A DNA stretch of 64,000 nt from Leclercia adecarboxylata (GCF_023639785.1 NZ_CP098325.1:3410001-3474000), one strand, 5' to 3'; positions 26,661-37,183 are shown, counted from the stretch's first letter. Made by a program: numbers and translations. Notes: generated by a model not told the origin, from the sequence alone.

Positions 26661-29000
26661 TCATTGCAGGATGAAATCCACGGTCGCCACCTGCCCCGCC
26701 TCATCCATCACCAGCAGCTGATAATCCCCTGCCTTTTCAAGACGCAGCGTGTACATCCGCCCCTGAACATTTAGCGGCTCGCCGTTGAGAAACCACCAGC
26801 GCGGTCCGTCACTGCCGCTGACCTGCACGGGCAGCGAGACCTGCGGCTCACCCGGCAGACGCTTAATCACCGCCCCCTGACGGATGCCCGATAGCAGCAG
26901 CGGCGCCGGAAAGGTTTGGTTCAGCGGTGGGCAGGCAGTTGATGCAGGCGGAATACGCGCAGCCCGCCGCTCCGCCTGGGGCAGCCACGGCTCCAGCGGC
27001 AGCGGCCAGACGTCCACGCTCTTTTCCTGCGCCTGCGGGCAGTCTGCCGCTACGCGTTTGCCGCTGTTATCGAGCCAGACCGGGAAACGAATGCCGCGAA
27101 TCCCCTCCTGCTCCGGCAGTAACAGCGTTGGCGGCTGGCTTCCTTCAAGCAGCCACGTCGAAAGACGACGGCGACAGTTGCTGTCCCCGTCAGGCAGCGA
27201 CTGCCCACCCGGCCAGCAGATCACCCCGCGGGACACCGAGGCCGGACGGGGATCGCGCGGCAGACGTGCCTCATCCAGCGCCGAGCGCGACTGCAGCAGA
27301 TTATTAACCTGATTTAACACCGGTACGGCGCTGGCAAAACCAAACTGTCCGGCCACCGGGGTGCCGTCCGGCCTGCCGGTCCAGATGCCGATAACGTATC
27401 GCGCGTTCAGCCCTATCGCCCACGCATCACGATAGCCATAGCTGGTGCCGGTTTTTACCGCCAGCGGTACCACCTGCGCAAGGGCGCTGTCCGGCAGCGG
27501 CTGCGCCTCGTTCGCCAGAATGCGCCGGATGATCCACGCCGCGCCGGGCGACATTAAGGGCCGTTCGAGCAGCGGATCGCCAGGCTGTAAACGCAGTTTT
27601 CCTGCGCGGCCCTGCCGGGCAAAGGCGCTGTACGCTGCGGCGATATCCTCGAGACGCGCCCCGGCGCCCCCCAGGATCAGTGAAAGGTTAGGCTGCGCGC
27701 CAGCAGGGAGAAGAAGCGGTAATCCGGCGTTACGCAGCATTCCGGCAAATTTCTTCGGCCCGTAGGCCTCCAGCACCTGGACGGCGGGCAGGTTCAGGGA
27801 TCGCACCAGCGCTTCGCTCATGCTGATTGGGCCGTGAAAGCCGCTGTCAAAGTTACCCGGACGATAGTCGCCGGTGCGTCGCGGCACGTCCTGCAGCAGC
27901 GAGGCCGGGTGGATCAGCCCGTCATCCATCGCCAGGCCATACACAAAGGGCTTCAGCACCGATCCCGGCGATCGGATCGCGCCGATCATATCCACATGGC
28001 TGAAACGGCTGTCGTCGTTGATGTCCACCGATCCTACCCAACCGCGCACCTTCATATTGGTATGATCCACGACGATCATCGCCAGCGAACTGCGGGGGGC
28101 CAGGCGTGACTTCCAGTTCAGCGCCAGCTCTTCCAGCTGGCGCTGTAGCGTGGCATCCAGGGTTGTCACCACTTTGCTGTCGCGGCTTTTGCCCAGCATC
28201 ATGCGCGAGAACAGCGGCGCGAGCTGTGGCATCTGCCGGGGCGCCAGCCAGACGGGTTCTTCCTGCGACTCCTTCACCTGGCGAGCAGACCACACGCCCT
28301 GCGATGCCATGCGGTTGAGGACTTTGTTGCGCGCCGCCTCGGCACGCTGCGGCCAGCGGTCCGGGCGTAAACGGCTCGGCGCCTGGGGCAATACGGCAAG
28401 GAGTGCAGCTTCGGAGTAACTCAACTGCGCAGGGGATTTTCCCAGATAGACCCAGCTTGCGGCGCCCACGCCCTGGAGAGTGCCACCAAACGGGGCGCGA
28501 TTGAGATAGAGCGTCAGTATTTCACGCTTTGAGAGGTGCCATTCCAGCTGGAACGCCCGCCAGAGTTGACGGACTTTCCCCCCCAACGTACGGGAATGGG
28601 GATCCAGCAGCCGCGCCACCTGCATGGTCAGCGTACTGCCACCGGAGATCACCTTCCCGGCAATGAGATCCTGCCAGGCCGCGCGCAGTACCGAAAAGGG
28701 ATTTACGCCCGGATGATCCCAGAACCAGCGATCTTCATACTGGATCAACGCCTCAAGATAGCGGGGCGAAACCTCTTCGATGGTGACCGGATAACGCCAG
28801 ATCCCCTCGCGATCGGCAAATCGCCACAGCGGGATGCCTTTCTCGTCCACCACCACGCGAGCCGGGTTGACCTCGTGTAACGGCAGCGGCCACAGGCGAT
28901 CGGCGGCGATGACGCCGCCCCATAGCAGAAGAAGCACTCCCACCAGCCACAGCCAGCGGGAGCGTAACAGCGCGCGAACCTGCACTTTACGGAACGACAA
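26661..29000 (-). CDS. pbpC: Penicillin-binding protein 1C
   Basis: A 779-residue bifunctional class A-type PBP (E. coli 770). An N-terminal membrane anchor (RSRWLWLVGVLLLLWGGVIAADRLW) precedes the glycosyltransferase domain with ALIQYEDRWFWDHPG (catalytic Glu) and GGSTLTMQVARLL. The transpeptidase domain has SPGSVLKPFVYG (SxxK), a region around SLNLPAVQ (SxN) and VAVKTGTSYGYRDAW (KTG). A C-terminal BiPBP_C domain of about 90 residues follows (FPAPLLLSGIRQGAVIKRL onward). Its start overlaps the end of yfhM by 14 nt. The yfhM-pbpC pairing is widely conserved and proposed to link murein repair with protease inhibition. Confidence 0.97.
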   Translation of the reverse strand: MSFRKVQVRALLRSRWLWLVGVLLLLWGGVIAADRLWPLPLHEVNPARVVVDEKGIPLWRFADREGIWRYPVTIEEVSPRYLEALIQYEDRWFWDHPGVNPFSVLRAAWQDLIAGKVISGGSTLTMQVARLLDPHSRTLGGKVRQLWRAFQLEWHLSKREILTLYLNRAPFGGTLQGVGAASWVYLGKSPAQLSYSEAALLAVLPQAPSRLRPDRWPQRAEAARNKVLNRMASQGVWSARQVKESQEEPVWLAPRQMPQLAPLFSRMMLGKSRDSKVVTTLDATLQRQLEELALNWKSRLAPRSSLAMIVVDHTNMKVRGWVGSVDINDDSRFSHVDMIGAIRSPGSVLKPFVYGLAMDDGLIHPASLLQDVPRRTGDYRPGNFDSGFHGPISMSEALVRSLNLPAVQVLEAYGPKKFAGMLRNAGLPLLLPAGAQPNLSLILGGAGARLEDIAAAYSAFARQGRAGKLRLQPGDPLLERPLMSPGAAWIIRRILANEAQPLPDSALAQVVPLAVKTGTSYGYRDAWAIGLNARYVIGIWTGRPDGTPVAGQFGFASAVPVLNQVNNLLQSRSALDEARLPRDPRPASVSRGVICWPGGQSLPDGDSNCRRRLSTWLLEGSQPPTLLLPEQEGIRGIRFPVWLDNSGKRVAADCPQAQEKSVDVWPLPLEPWLPQAERRAARIPPASTACPPLNQTFPAPLLLSGIRQGAVIKRLPGEPQVSLPVQVSGSDGPRWWFLNGEPLNVQGRMYTLRLEKAGDYQLLVMDEAGQVATVDFILQ

Positions 29001-32000
29001 TCAGCGGGCCGCTGGCCGCACCCGTTGCCCGCCACTGCGGTACGTACATCGATTCCACCATCGGCACAGGGACCGCATAGGTTCCCGGGGTAACGGCGCG
29101 GGCCAGATAGACCAGCGTTACCGGCTGGCCTTCATTTACCGGCACGGCGGCAACAAAGCGGTCATCGCGGAACTCCATATGCTGGATATCGGCCTGCTGC
29201 ATCTGGCTGAGCAGGTTTTGTACCTCGCTGCCGCTCTCCTGCAGGCTGGCGCTGCTGCTGGCGAGGTTCTGGTTTTCCAGTTCCAGCCCGGCGGGCAGGA
29301 GATCCACCACCAGCGCATCCGGCACGTTCTGGGTGGCGGTCACGTTCAGCCAGACCAGCACCAGCTCGCCGCTTTTCAGAGAAGAGAGCGACTTGCTGCT
29401 GCCGTCGGTGGCCAGGATCTGCCGTTCAATTTTCAGCACGTTCGAGGCGGGCTGCGGGGCGTATTGTGGATAGCCGCTGCTGTCCAGACGCACCCACAGC
29501 GGTGCGGTACCGGTGTTAGTCACCTGCAGTGACGCCAGCCGATCGGCGTCGAGATTTTGCACCTGCGGTTTATCACCCCGCATATCGCCCTCTTTAAGCG
29601 ATGTCGTGGCCTGCCACGCTCCGGTCAGATTCTGCACGGAACGCCCCGCCAGGAACAGCGCGTTACTCTCCTGAGTCGAGAGCCAGCGCTGACTGAACGC
29701 CTGCTGAGACAGCGCGTTCAGCAGCGTGTTCTGGGCATCCGGCAGCAGTTTGTACTCTTCGAGCAGGCTGAGCATCATCGCGTTATCACGAAGCGGGCTG
29801 CCGTAATCGGCCAGCCAGTTTTGCGTCTCGCTACGCGGCGTTTTAATGGCCAGATCCAGCGCCTGCTGGCTGCGTGGTGCATCCCCCATCAGCTTCAGCG
29901 CCATTCCAAGCTGCATCAGCGGCAGGCCCGATTTGGCCTGGGCATGACGCTCCCAGATTTCGCGCAGCGCCCCCAGCGGGGCTTTCTGCTGGCGTGCCAG
30001 CACCAGCGCCGCATAAGCCTGAACGGCGAACTTGCTGCCCTGAGTATCTTCGCTGTAACGAATCGCCATCATGCCCGGATCCTGGAGGTAGCGCAGCAGG
30101 CGGTTGTTGGCGTTGGTGATGGCATCAGCCGGCACGCTGTAACCCTGCTCTCCCGCACGCACCAGAAAATCGGTGACGTAGGCAGTGAGCCAGTACTCTT
30201 CCGGCCCGTTTTTATCCCACAGCGCAAAACCGCCATCATCACGCTGCATCTGCAGCAGACGGGAAATGCCGATCTCAATTGCCGCCCGACGCTTATCATC
30301 ACTGTCGCCCTTAATGCCCAGCGCATTCAACTGGGCGGCACTGGTATAGAGCGACGGGAACAGGCCGCTGGTGGTCTGCTCCAGGCAGCCATACGGATAG
30401 GCCTGCAGCTCCCGGATATAGCGGGCAAGGTTAAGCGGCGGCTTGCCGCTGAGTAAAAGCTGTCCCTGCAGGGTTAACGGTGAGAAATCAGCAAAGTGCT
30501 GAGCCGGTACCTGCCAGCTTTCGCCCGGATTGAGCATTGTGCCGGTATTGACCGTTTGCGCCGGGAACGCCGGACGCACGCCGATTTTCCAGCTCTTCTG
30601 CTGCGGGGCAATGTTTTCGCCGGGCAGCGTCAGGCCGCTCACCTGGGCGATGATTTCGCCCTCGCCGTAACCGTCCAGCGCCCGCACCGGGATATACAGC
30701 GTTACGCGTTCACCCGCGTCCAGCTGGACCGGCTGCGGCTGGGCCCCTTCCAGCGCCAGGTTGCCGCCCGCTGTCAGGGCTAAGTTCAGGGTTTGCTGAC
30801 GATCGGTAAGGTTAGTCAGATCCAGCGTCAGCCTTGCGTTATCGCCGCTGGCCAGGAAGCGCGGCGTGTTCAGCTCGGTGATAACCGGCGCTGCGACAAT
30901 AATTTTGCTTTCGCTGCTGCCAAAATCGTCATCCGTCCAGGCCTGCGCCATCAGACGCAGCTCGCCGTTGAAGTCGCCAATAGGTAACGAGACGGTGCCC
31001 TCCCCGTTGGCATCCAGCTCTACCGGCTGCGCCTGCTGAGCAATAATCGTGACATGGTTAACAGGTGGTTTGCCACCACGCTTGAGCTCATCGCCATCGC
31101 CGCCAAAGCGCAGCGAGGCCAGACGGCCCTGGCCCTCAATCACCTGGCCATAAATATCGTAGATGTCCGCGCCATAGCGCTTCTGACCGAAGAACGCCTG
31201 CCACGGATCGGGGGTGACGTAATCCGTAATATTGAGTACGCCGCTGTCCACCGCCGACACCAGCACGTTGACTTTCTGCGGGGCCGCCCCCTCCTTAACG
31301 CTGGCTTTAACCTTGACCGCCAGCGTCTGGTTCGGGCGCATTTTAGGCGGATTTTCCAGGACAATGCTCAGGCGACGGCTCTCGTCACCCATGGGCAGGT
31401 GCAGCAGCCCTACCGCACGTTTTGGCGTGGCCGATTTGGATTTATCGCCAGGGCGAACCACCAGCGTGGAGAGGTAGAGATCGTGGCGTTTCCAGGCGTT
31501 ATCCACCGGGATCGTCATATCCAGCCCCTCGGCAGGAACGTCGATCTCTTTCCACCACAGCGGCCCTTCGCTGGATTCGATCATCGCGTAGCCTTTACCT
31601 GCCGCCGGAGCGGCAATGTGCAGCCTGATGGTATCCCCCGGCTGGTAGGCCGGTTTATCCAGCTTCATGGTAACGCGGTCCGGACGCGCGGCCCCGGAGC
31701 CGTCGCTGTTGTCCTGCCAGCTGTAGCCTGCCCAGAAGCGAACGCTGCTGACTGCATCATCAGGGGCTTTAACCTCCAGACGATAGGAGCCCCACTCTAC
31801 CGGGAAGCTTACTTTCCCGGTTTCGTCCGCGGCCAGATCCAGCGCCTGCTCACCTTCAATCAGATCTTTTTGATTAAACTGCGACTGCCAGCCCTCGCTT
31901 TCCGACCAGTTCCAGGAGTAGTCCCGGCGCTCGCGGATCAGGCGAACCTGCAAACCGGAGACGGCCTTTTTCGCCCCGCTGGCATCAGCATAGACGATAT

Positions 32001-33945
32001 CGAACCCGGCCTGGCTGTTCTCCTCGACAATCGGCTGGTTGACGGTGGTATCGGTGCGGTAGTCATAGACCGCTTTGCTGGCGAACTGCGGACGGATGCC
32101 CGGCAGGGTAGCCGCCGGCCAGACCGCCTGCTCCGCCCGGCGGGTCACCGGACGTCCGCCGGATTCCAGCAGGCTGGCCTGCAAAATAACCTGCAGCGGG
32201 GAGTGGGTCTCTTTCCACTGGCTTTCGCTGGTCACCTGCCCGCGCCCCTGTTCGTTCAGGGTCAGCTGCACTTCGTCCAGGCTACGGCTCAGGTTCTCTT
32301 CGGCGATATCGCCGAACTGGAAGCCCGGCAGTGCGGCCACGGCCTCACGCAGCGGACGTAAGTACATCTGCCCCTGCAGGCTGTTGCCGTTAGCAGGGGC
32401 GCCATACAGGTAATAACCCGTCACGTCGAAGGCGATATCATCCTGCGGTGCCACCGGGGCTTTTTGCCCGGCGATATTCAGCGCCATGCGCTCCGGCATA
32501 AAGTCTTCGACGTGGAAATCCCACATCCGCTGCTGGTTATCCCCGGTACTGGCGCGCACGTGCCACATCCCGGTTTGCGCCCCGCTATCGAGCTGATAGT
32601 TAAAGCGATAGAGGCCGTTTTCCGGCTGGCTGACCACCGTGCGGGCCACCTGTCCGTCCGGGCGCAGTACCTCCAGCTTGACGGGCTGGTCGGGGAGCGG
32701 CTTGCCGTCGCTGTCACGCAGCAGGCCGTTGAGGATCAGCGTTTCACCTGGTCGGTAGAGATCCCGCGGGCCAAACATAAAGAACTGTTTGCTGAAGCCC
32801 GGCGCGCCGGAGATGGCAAACTCCGCCAGATCCAGCGCCGGAAGCGTTAGATCCAGCATCGTGGTCTGCCCGTCTTTACGGGCGAGAAGCAGCGCGGCCT
32901 CTTTGTCGGTCTGCAGCGTCGCGTGGCCGTCGGCGTCGCTGGTCGCCTGGGCCAGCGTCTGCCCTTTATCGTTAAGCAGCTGCACCTCAATGGCCGACTG
33001 CGCCGCCCCGTTCTCCAGGCTCTGGGTAAAGATATCCAGCCGGTTATGGTAGCGGTGCGCGGAGAGGCCAATGTCGCTGAGGGTAAAGAGCGTGGCGGCG
33101 TTGCTGTAGTTATAGTGTCCAGCCTGATTCATTACCGCGATATAGACCCCCGCCTGCTGTAACGGCTTGATGTCCGCCAGCGGCAGCAGCAGTTTTTCGC
33201 GCGTGTTGCGCGCCGGGTTAAGGTCGAAGCGGCCGGTGTAGACCAGCTCGGCCATCTTCAGCAGATTGTCGGATTCCCAGTTGGTGAGCGAGCTGCGGTA
33301 CTCCCACTGGCTGACAAAGGCGGCCAGAGATTCCGGTTTGATCCGGTAGAAATTCACATCGACGTTATTCACGTTCAGCGCCATTACCGGCAGCCCTTCT
33401 ACCACCTTACCCGGCAGCAGCGAGCCGCGGCTGGCAAAGCCTACGCTGGGTTCAATATCGCGGGTAGTAAGGGTCTTTTCGATATCGCCGCTCAGGGTCG
33501 CTTTATTCAGCCCCAGCAGAGCGCTTTCGACGGTGACCACCAGGTTGCGATTCGGCTCCAGGTGACGCAGGCGCAACTCCTTCAGATTCGGTGCCAGCTC
33601 CCAGGCCCCATCGACCTTGCCACTTTTTTTGTCGACCACGTGAACCGTGCGGGCGAAATCCTGGGCGGGATCGAGGGGGACGGAGAAGGTCAGCACCAGG
33701 GCGGCTGCACCGTCCAGCTGAACTTCAGACGCATCCAGCAGGGACAAGGCTTTACCCTGGCTTTGTGCTGCCAGTTTTTCCAGCGTGGCGCCGTCAGGCT
33801 TCACCGGTACAGCCGGTTGCGTGGTGGAGGCGGCTGCGGCGGCGGGTGCCTGTGGTTTGGGCATATCGTCACTGTTATCACAGCCGACAAGCGCAAGTGA
33901 GGTGAGCAGCGCTAATGAAAGTGCGGCGAAGCGAAACGGTTTCAT
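28987..33945 (-). CDS. yfhM: Bacterial alpha-2-macroglobulin (ECAM type) lipoprotein YfhM
   Basis: A 1652-residue protein (E. coli 1653). The lipobox is LVG-C22. Asp at +2 predicts retention in the inner membrane, facing the periplasm. A thioester motif C1187-L-E-Q is present in YPYGCLEQTTS, the residue position known for E. coli. The order of domains is as in the family: N-terminal MG domains, bait region near the middle (~900-950), thioester domain within the alpha-helical TED (~1180-1480), C-terminal receptor-binding-like domain. It traps proteases that breach the outer membrane. It reads into pbpC with a 14-nt overlap. Confidence 0.97.
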   Translation of the reverse strand: MKPFRFAALSLALLTSLALVGCDNSDDMPKPQAPAAAAASTTQPAVPVKPDGATLEKLAAQSQGKALSLLDASEVQLDGAAALVLTFSVPLDPAQDFARTVHVVDKKSGKVDGAWELAPNLKELRLRHLEPNRNLVVTVESALLGLNKATLSGDIEKTLTTRDIEPSVGFASRGSLLPGKVVEGLPVMALNVNNVDVNFYRIKPESLAAFVSQWEYRSSLTNWESDNLLKMAELVYTGRFDLNPARNTREKLLLPLADIKPLQQAGVYIAVMNQAGHYNYSNAATLFTLSDIGLSAHRYHNRLDIFTQSLENGAAQSAIEVQLLNDKGQTLAQATSDADGHATLQTDKEAALLLARKDGQTTMLDLTLPALDLAEFAISGAPGFSKQFFMFGPRDLYRPGETLILNGLLRDSDGKPLPDQPVKLEVLRPDGQVARTVVSQPENGLYRFNYQLDSGAQTGMWHVRASTGDNQQRMWDFHVEDFMPERMALNIAGQKAPVAPQDDIAFDVTGYYLYGAPANGNSLQGQMYLRPLREAVAALPGFQFGDIAEENLSRSLDEVQLTLNEQGRGQVTSESQWKETHSPLQVILQASLLESGGRPVTRRAEQAVWPAATLPGIRPQFASKAVYDYRTDTTVNQPIVEENSQAGFDIVYADASGAKKAVSGLQVRLIRERRDYSWNWSESEGWQSQFNQKDLIEGEQALDLAADETGKVSFPVEWGSYRLEVKAPDDAVSSVRFWAGYSWQDNSDGSGAARPDRVTMKLDKPAYQPGDTIRLHIAAPAAGKGYAMIESSEGPLWWKEIDVPAEGLDMTIPVDNAWKRHDLYLSTLVVRPGDKSKSATPKRAVGLLHLPMGDESRRLSIVLENPPKMRPNQTLAVKVKASVKEGAAPQKVNVLVSAVDSGVLNITDYVTPDPWQAFFGQKRYGADIYDIYGQVIEGQGRLASLRFGGDGDELKRGGKPPVNHVTIIAQQAQPVELDANGEGTVSLPIGDFNGELRLMAQAWTDDDFGSSESKIIVAAPVITELNTPRFLASGDNARLTLDLTNLTDRQQTLNLALTAGGNLALEGAQPQPVQLDAGERVTLYIPVRALDGYGEGEIIAQVSGLTLPGENIAPQQKSWKIGVRPAFPAQTVNTGTMLNPGESWQVPAQHFADFSPLTLQGQLLLSGKPPLNLARYIRELQAYPYGCLEQTTSGLFPSLYTSAAQLNALGIKGDSDDKRRAAIEIGISRLLQMQRDDGGFALWDKNGPEEYWLTAYVTDFLVRAGEQGYSVPADAITNANNRLLRYLQDPGMMAIRYSEDTQGSKFAVQAYAALVLARQQKAPLGALREIWERHAQAKSGLPLMQLGMALKLMGDAPRSQQALDLAIKTPRSETQNWLADYGSPLRDNAMMLSLLEEYKLLPDAQNTLLNALSQQAFSQRWLSTQESNALFLAGRSVQNLTGAWQATTSLKEGDMRGDKPQVQNLDADRLASLQVTNTGTAPLWVRLDSSGYPQYAPQPASNVLKIERQILATDGSSKSLSSLKSGELVLVWLNVTATQNVPDALVVDLLPAGLELENQNLASSSASLQESGSEVQNLLSQMQQADIQHMEFRDDRFVAAVPVNEGQPVTLVYLARAVTPGTYAVPVPMVESMYVPQWRATGAASGPLIVVP

Positions 33946-34229
33946 CCTTTATCCCTGGCCTCGCGGGCCTGTTGGTCGTCGTCGGGTTAATTATTATCCG
34001 CAAGTTTCATTAATACAAAAGCGTTCAGTTCAATTATGGATAGCGCCTCGCAACTTCATGACTGGCGAAAAAATCCAGCTGTTACGGCGATCACAGCGCC
34101 TAACGTTACATGTAACCTTTTACGTCATTTGTTTTTAAAACAATAAGATAGCTGGATAAACAAGCGTTTACCCTGCTAGTTTTATTATCAGACGCACCCT
34201 GAGTGCGCGGTTCAATAAGAGAGAACGTT
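33946..34229. promoter_or_regulatory. yfhM/PTS divergent region with palindrome
   Basis: A 284-nt divergent region between yfhM (minus) and the PTS gene (plus). It contains a perfect 12-bp palindrome GTTACATGTAAC (34105-34116), which could be an operator, and a short hairpin CGCAC/GTGCG (34193-34207) close to the PTS start. No clear -35/-10 pair was fixed for the PTS promoter. The palindrome is seen; its role as binding site for the nearby RpiR regulator is speculation. Confidence 0.4.
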
Positions 34230-35774
34230 ATGAAACGAGCCGTGAACGCCCTACAAAATTTCGGAAAATCATTATACGGACCGGTACTCATCCTGCCGAT
34301 TGTCGGCCTGTTTATCGCCTTTGGAAATGTGCTGGGTAACGGTGCCCTTGCCGGGTATCTGCCGTTCCTCGGCCATCCGCTGGTCCAGAGCATCGGCCAG
34401 CTGATCGCCAAATCCGCCGTCTCGGTGCTGGTTAACCTGGCCCTAGTGTTCGCCGTGGGGATCCCCATTGGGCTGGCGACCCGTGACAAAGGTTACGCGG
34501 CGTTGATCGGCCTTGTCACCTTTGTGGTGTTTATCAACGCCATGAACGTCACGCTGCAGCTGCAGGGAGCGCTGGCCCCCGCGGACCAGATGAAAGCCGC
34601 CGGGCAGAGCATGGTGCTGGGCGTGCAGGTGCTGGAGATGGGCGTGTTTGCCGGGATCCTGACCGGTGCGCTGTCGGGCTATCTCTATAACAAATACTCC
34701 GGCGTGCAGTTTAACGGCGCCATGGCGATCTACTCCGGCCACTGCTTCGTCGCCATCATTATGCTGCCGGTCTCGATGCTGCTGGGCGTGGTGATGAGCG
34801 AGCTGTGGCCGTTCGCCCAGGATGGTATCAGCGCTGCGGCGTTAGCGATTAAAGGAGCCGGGCCGTTTGGCGTAGCGGTTTACGGCTTCCTGGAGCGCAT
34901 CCTGGTGCCAACCGGTCTGCATCATCTGGTCTATACCCCATTCCTCTATACCGAACTGGGCGGGACCCAGGAGGTGTGCGGCGCCACCTATCAGGGCGCG
35001 CGTAACATCTACTTTGCCGAGATGGCCTGCCCTGACGTGAAGCAGCTCAGCAGCACCGTGGTCTGGGATGCCCGCGGGATCAGTAAGATGTTTGGCCTGC
35101 CTGCCGCCGCGCTGGCAATGTACGTGACCGCGAAACCGGAGCGTAAGGCCGCGGCGAAAGCCATTCTGATCCCGGCGGCGCTCACCTCGTTCCTGGTGGG
35201 CGTTACCGAGCCGATTGAGTTCTCTTTCCTGTTCGTTGCCCCGCTGCTGTTCGTGGTGCACGCGGTGCTGACCGGGATCGGCATGATGCTGTTTTACCTG
35301 CTGGGCGTTCACGCTATCGGCGCTAACGGCATTATCGATTTTGTTCTCTATAACCTGCCGCTGGGTACGGAGAAATCCAACTGGCCGATGTACATCCTGG
35401 TCGGGCTGATCATGTTCGCCCTCTACTTCGTTATCTTCCGCTTCCTGATCCTGCATTTCCGTATGAAGACGCCGGGGCGCGAGGAAGAGGACCAGGAGAC
35501 ACGTCTGTACAGCAAACAGGAGTATCAGGCGAAAGGCAGTAACGACGGCTTAGGCGATGCGATCATCGTCGGCCTCGGCGGGCGCGGCAATATCGATGTG
35601 GTGGATAACTGCTACACCCGCCTGCGCGTCACGGTTAAGGATGTCGCCATCATCGACGAGCCACGGCTCAAGGCGACGGGCGCGAAAGGCGTCATCAAGC
35701 AGGGCAATAACGTTCAGGTGGTCTACGGGCTGCATGTCAAAAAAATGCGAGAAGCGGTCGAGACGATTCTCTGA
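34230..35774 (+). CDS. PTS alpha-glucoside-type transporter, EIICB
   Basis: A 514-residue two-domain permease of the glucose superfamily. The IIC domain (residues 1 to ~415) has about ten membrane segments, a GLHHLVYTPF sugar-site segment and GVTEPIEFSFLFVAP. The IIB domain (about 435-514) carries the phospho-accepting Cys461 in DNCYTRLRVTV. No IIA domain is fused or encoded nearby, so phosphate should come from the general IIA-Glc (Crr), as for MalX/GlvC/AglA-type permeases. The start at 34230 is preferred over the upstream frame because GAGAGAACG lies just before it. The next gene is a GH4 phospho-alpha-glucosidase, which points to maltose, isomaltulose or related alpha-glucosides as substrate. 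Confidence 0.92.
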   Translation: MKRAVNALQNFGKSLYGPVLILPIVGLFIAFGNVLGNGALAGYLPFLGHPLVQSIGQLIAKSAVSVLVNLALVFAVGIPIGLATRDKGYAALIGLVTFVVFINAMNVTLQLQGALAPADQMKAAGQSMVLGVQVLEMGVFAGILTGALSGYLYNKYSGVQFNGAMAIYSGHCFVAIIMLPVSMLLGVVMSELWPFAQDGISAAALAIKGAGPFGVAVYGFLERILVPTGLHHLVYTPFLYTELGGTQEVCGATYQGARNIYFAEMACPDVKQLSSTVVWDARGISKMFGLPAAALAMYVTAKPERKAAAKAILIPAALTSFLVGVTEPIEFSFLFVAPLLFVVHAVLTGIGMMLFYLLGVHAIGANGIIDFVLYNLPLGTEKSNWPMYILVGLIMFALYFVIFRFLILHFRMKTPGREEEDQETRLYSKQEYQAKGSNDGLGDAIIVGLGGRGNIDVVDNCYTRLRVTVKDVAIIDEPRLKATGAKGVIKQGNNVQVVYGLHVKKMREAVETIL

Positions 35775-35785
35775 AGGAGACAACT

Positions 35786-37153
35786 ATGTTTACACCCCCA
35801 TTTATTCTCTCTATCGCCGGTGGCGGCAGCACCTATACGCCAGGGATTGTAAAAAGCCTGATGGTGCGGCTGGAGGATTTCCCACTGGCGGAAATTCGCC
35901 TCTACGACATTGATGCCGGGCGGCAGGACACCATCGCCCCGGTGGTAGAGAAGGTGATCCGCGATCACAGCCAGAGCATCAAATTTACCGTCACCAGTGA
36001 CCCGGAAGTCGCCTTCAGCGGGGCCCATTTCGTCTTCGCCCAGATGCGCGTCGGTCAGTACAAAATGCGCGAGCAGGATGAGAAGATCCCGCTGCGTCAC
36101 GGCGTTGTCGGCCAGGAGACCTGCGGCCCTGGCGGGCTGGCGTATGGATTACGCACTATTCTGCCAATGGTTGAGCTGATCGACATGGTCGAGCGCTACG
36201 CCCACGAAAAAGCGTGGATCGTGAACTACTCCAATCCGGCGGCCATCGTCGCGGAAGGGGTGCGCCGCCTGCGCCCGGAAGCCCGGGTGCTGAACATCTG
36301 CGATATGCCGGTGGCGGCGATGCGTAACATGGGGGCCATTCTCGGTGTGGATCGCCACAAGCTGGAGGTGGATTACTTCGGCCTGAACCACTTCGGCTGG
36401 TTTACCCGCGTGCTGGTGGATGGCGAGGACAAACTGCCGGAGCTGCGTCGCCATATCGCTAAATTCGGTCTCCTGACGGAAGATGCGGCCAAAACCGACC
36501 CGCAGCACTCCGATCCTTCATGGGTGAAAACCTGGCGTAACATCAAGCCGATCATGGACAACTTCCCGGAGTATCTGCCGAACCCGTATCTGCAGTACTA
36601 CCTGATGCCAGACCAGATCGTTGAGCACCAGAATCCGGACTATACCCGCGCCAACGAAGTGATGAACGGTCGCGAGAAAAAGCTGTTTGCCGCTGCCGAA
36701 GAGTATAAGCGTACCGGGATCCTGCCGGATGCCTTCCACGTCGGCGTCCACGGCGAGTTTATCGTTGAGGTCGCTCGCTCGCTGGCGTTCAACCTGCGCC
36801 AGCGCCATCTGGTGATGGTGGAAAACCAGGGGGCAATCGTCAACCTGCCGTACGACGCGGTGGTGGAAGTCCCGGCCTATATCACCAGCGAAGGCCCGGA
36901 ACCTGTCCGTATCGGCCAGGTGCCGCTGTTCCACCAGACTCTGCTGCAACAGCAGCTGGCCTCGGAACAGCTGCTGGTGGAAGCCACCATCGAAGGCAGC
37001 TACGAAAAAGCGTTGCAGGCATTCACCCTGAACCGCACGGTGCCGACCATGGAGCACGCCAAAGCCATTCTGGATGAGATGATTGAGGCCAACCGTGAAT
37101 ACTGGCCTGCGCTGCAGAAAGCGTGGCAGGACGGAGAAGCGGTGAAAAAATAA
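35786..37153 (+). CDS. 6-phospho-alpha-glucosidase, GH4 family
   Basis: A 455-residue NAD+- and Mn2+-dependent hydrolase. The N-terminal Rossmann loop is SIAGGGSTYTPG. The GH4 metal site is seen as Cys172 in NICDMP and His202 in GLNHFGWF. The CDMP motif marks alpha-specific GH4 enzymes, as opposed to CNVP in beta-specific ones. MREQDEKIPLRHGVVGQETCGPGG is the conserved catalytic stretch. It should split 6'-phosphorylated alpha-glucosides imported by the PTS encoded 11 nt upstream. The strict spacing suggests co-transcription. Similar to AglB/GlvA/SimA enzymes; which of these it is functionally cannot be settled. Confidence 0.92.
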   Translation: MFTPPFILSIAGGGSTYTPGIVKSLMVRLEDFPLAEIRLYDIDAGRQDTIAPVVEKVIRDHSQSIKFTVTSDPEVAFSGAHFVFAQMRVGQYKMREQDEKIPLRHGVVGQETCGPGGLAYGLRTILPMVELIDMVERYAHEKAWIVNYSNPAAIVAEGVRRLRPEARVLNICDMPVAAMRNMGAILGVDRHKLEVDYFGLNHFGWFTRVLVDGEDKLPELRRHIAKFGLLTEDAAKTDPQHSDPSWVKTWRNIKPIMDNFPEYLPNPYLQYYLMPDQIVEHQNPDYTRANEVMNGREKKLFAAAEEYKRTGILPDAFHVGVHGEFIVEVARSLAFNLRQRHLVMVENQGAIVNLPYDAVVEVPAYITSEGPEPVRIGQVPLFHQTLLQQQLASEQLLVEATIEGSYEKALQAFTLNRTVPTMEHAKAILDEMIEANREYWPALQKAWQDGEAVKK

Positions 37154-37183
37154 GGGCTTGCTCGCGAGTTGAACGTGGTTCGC

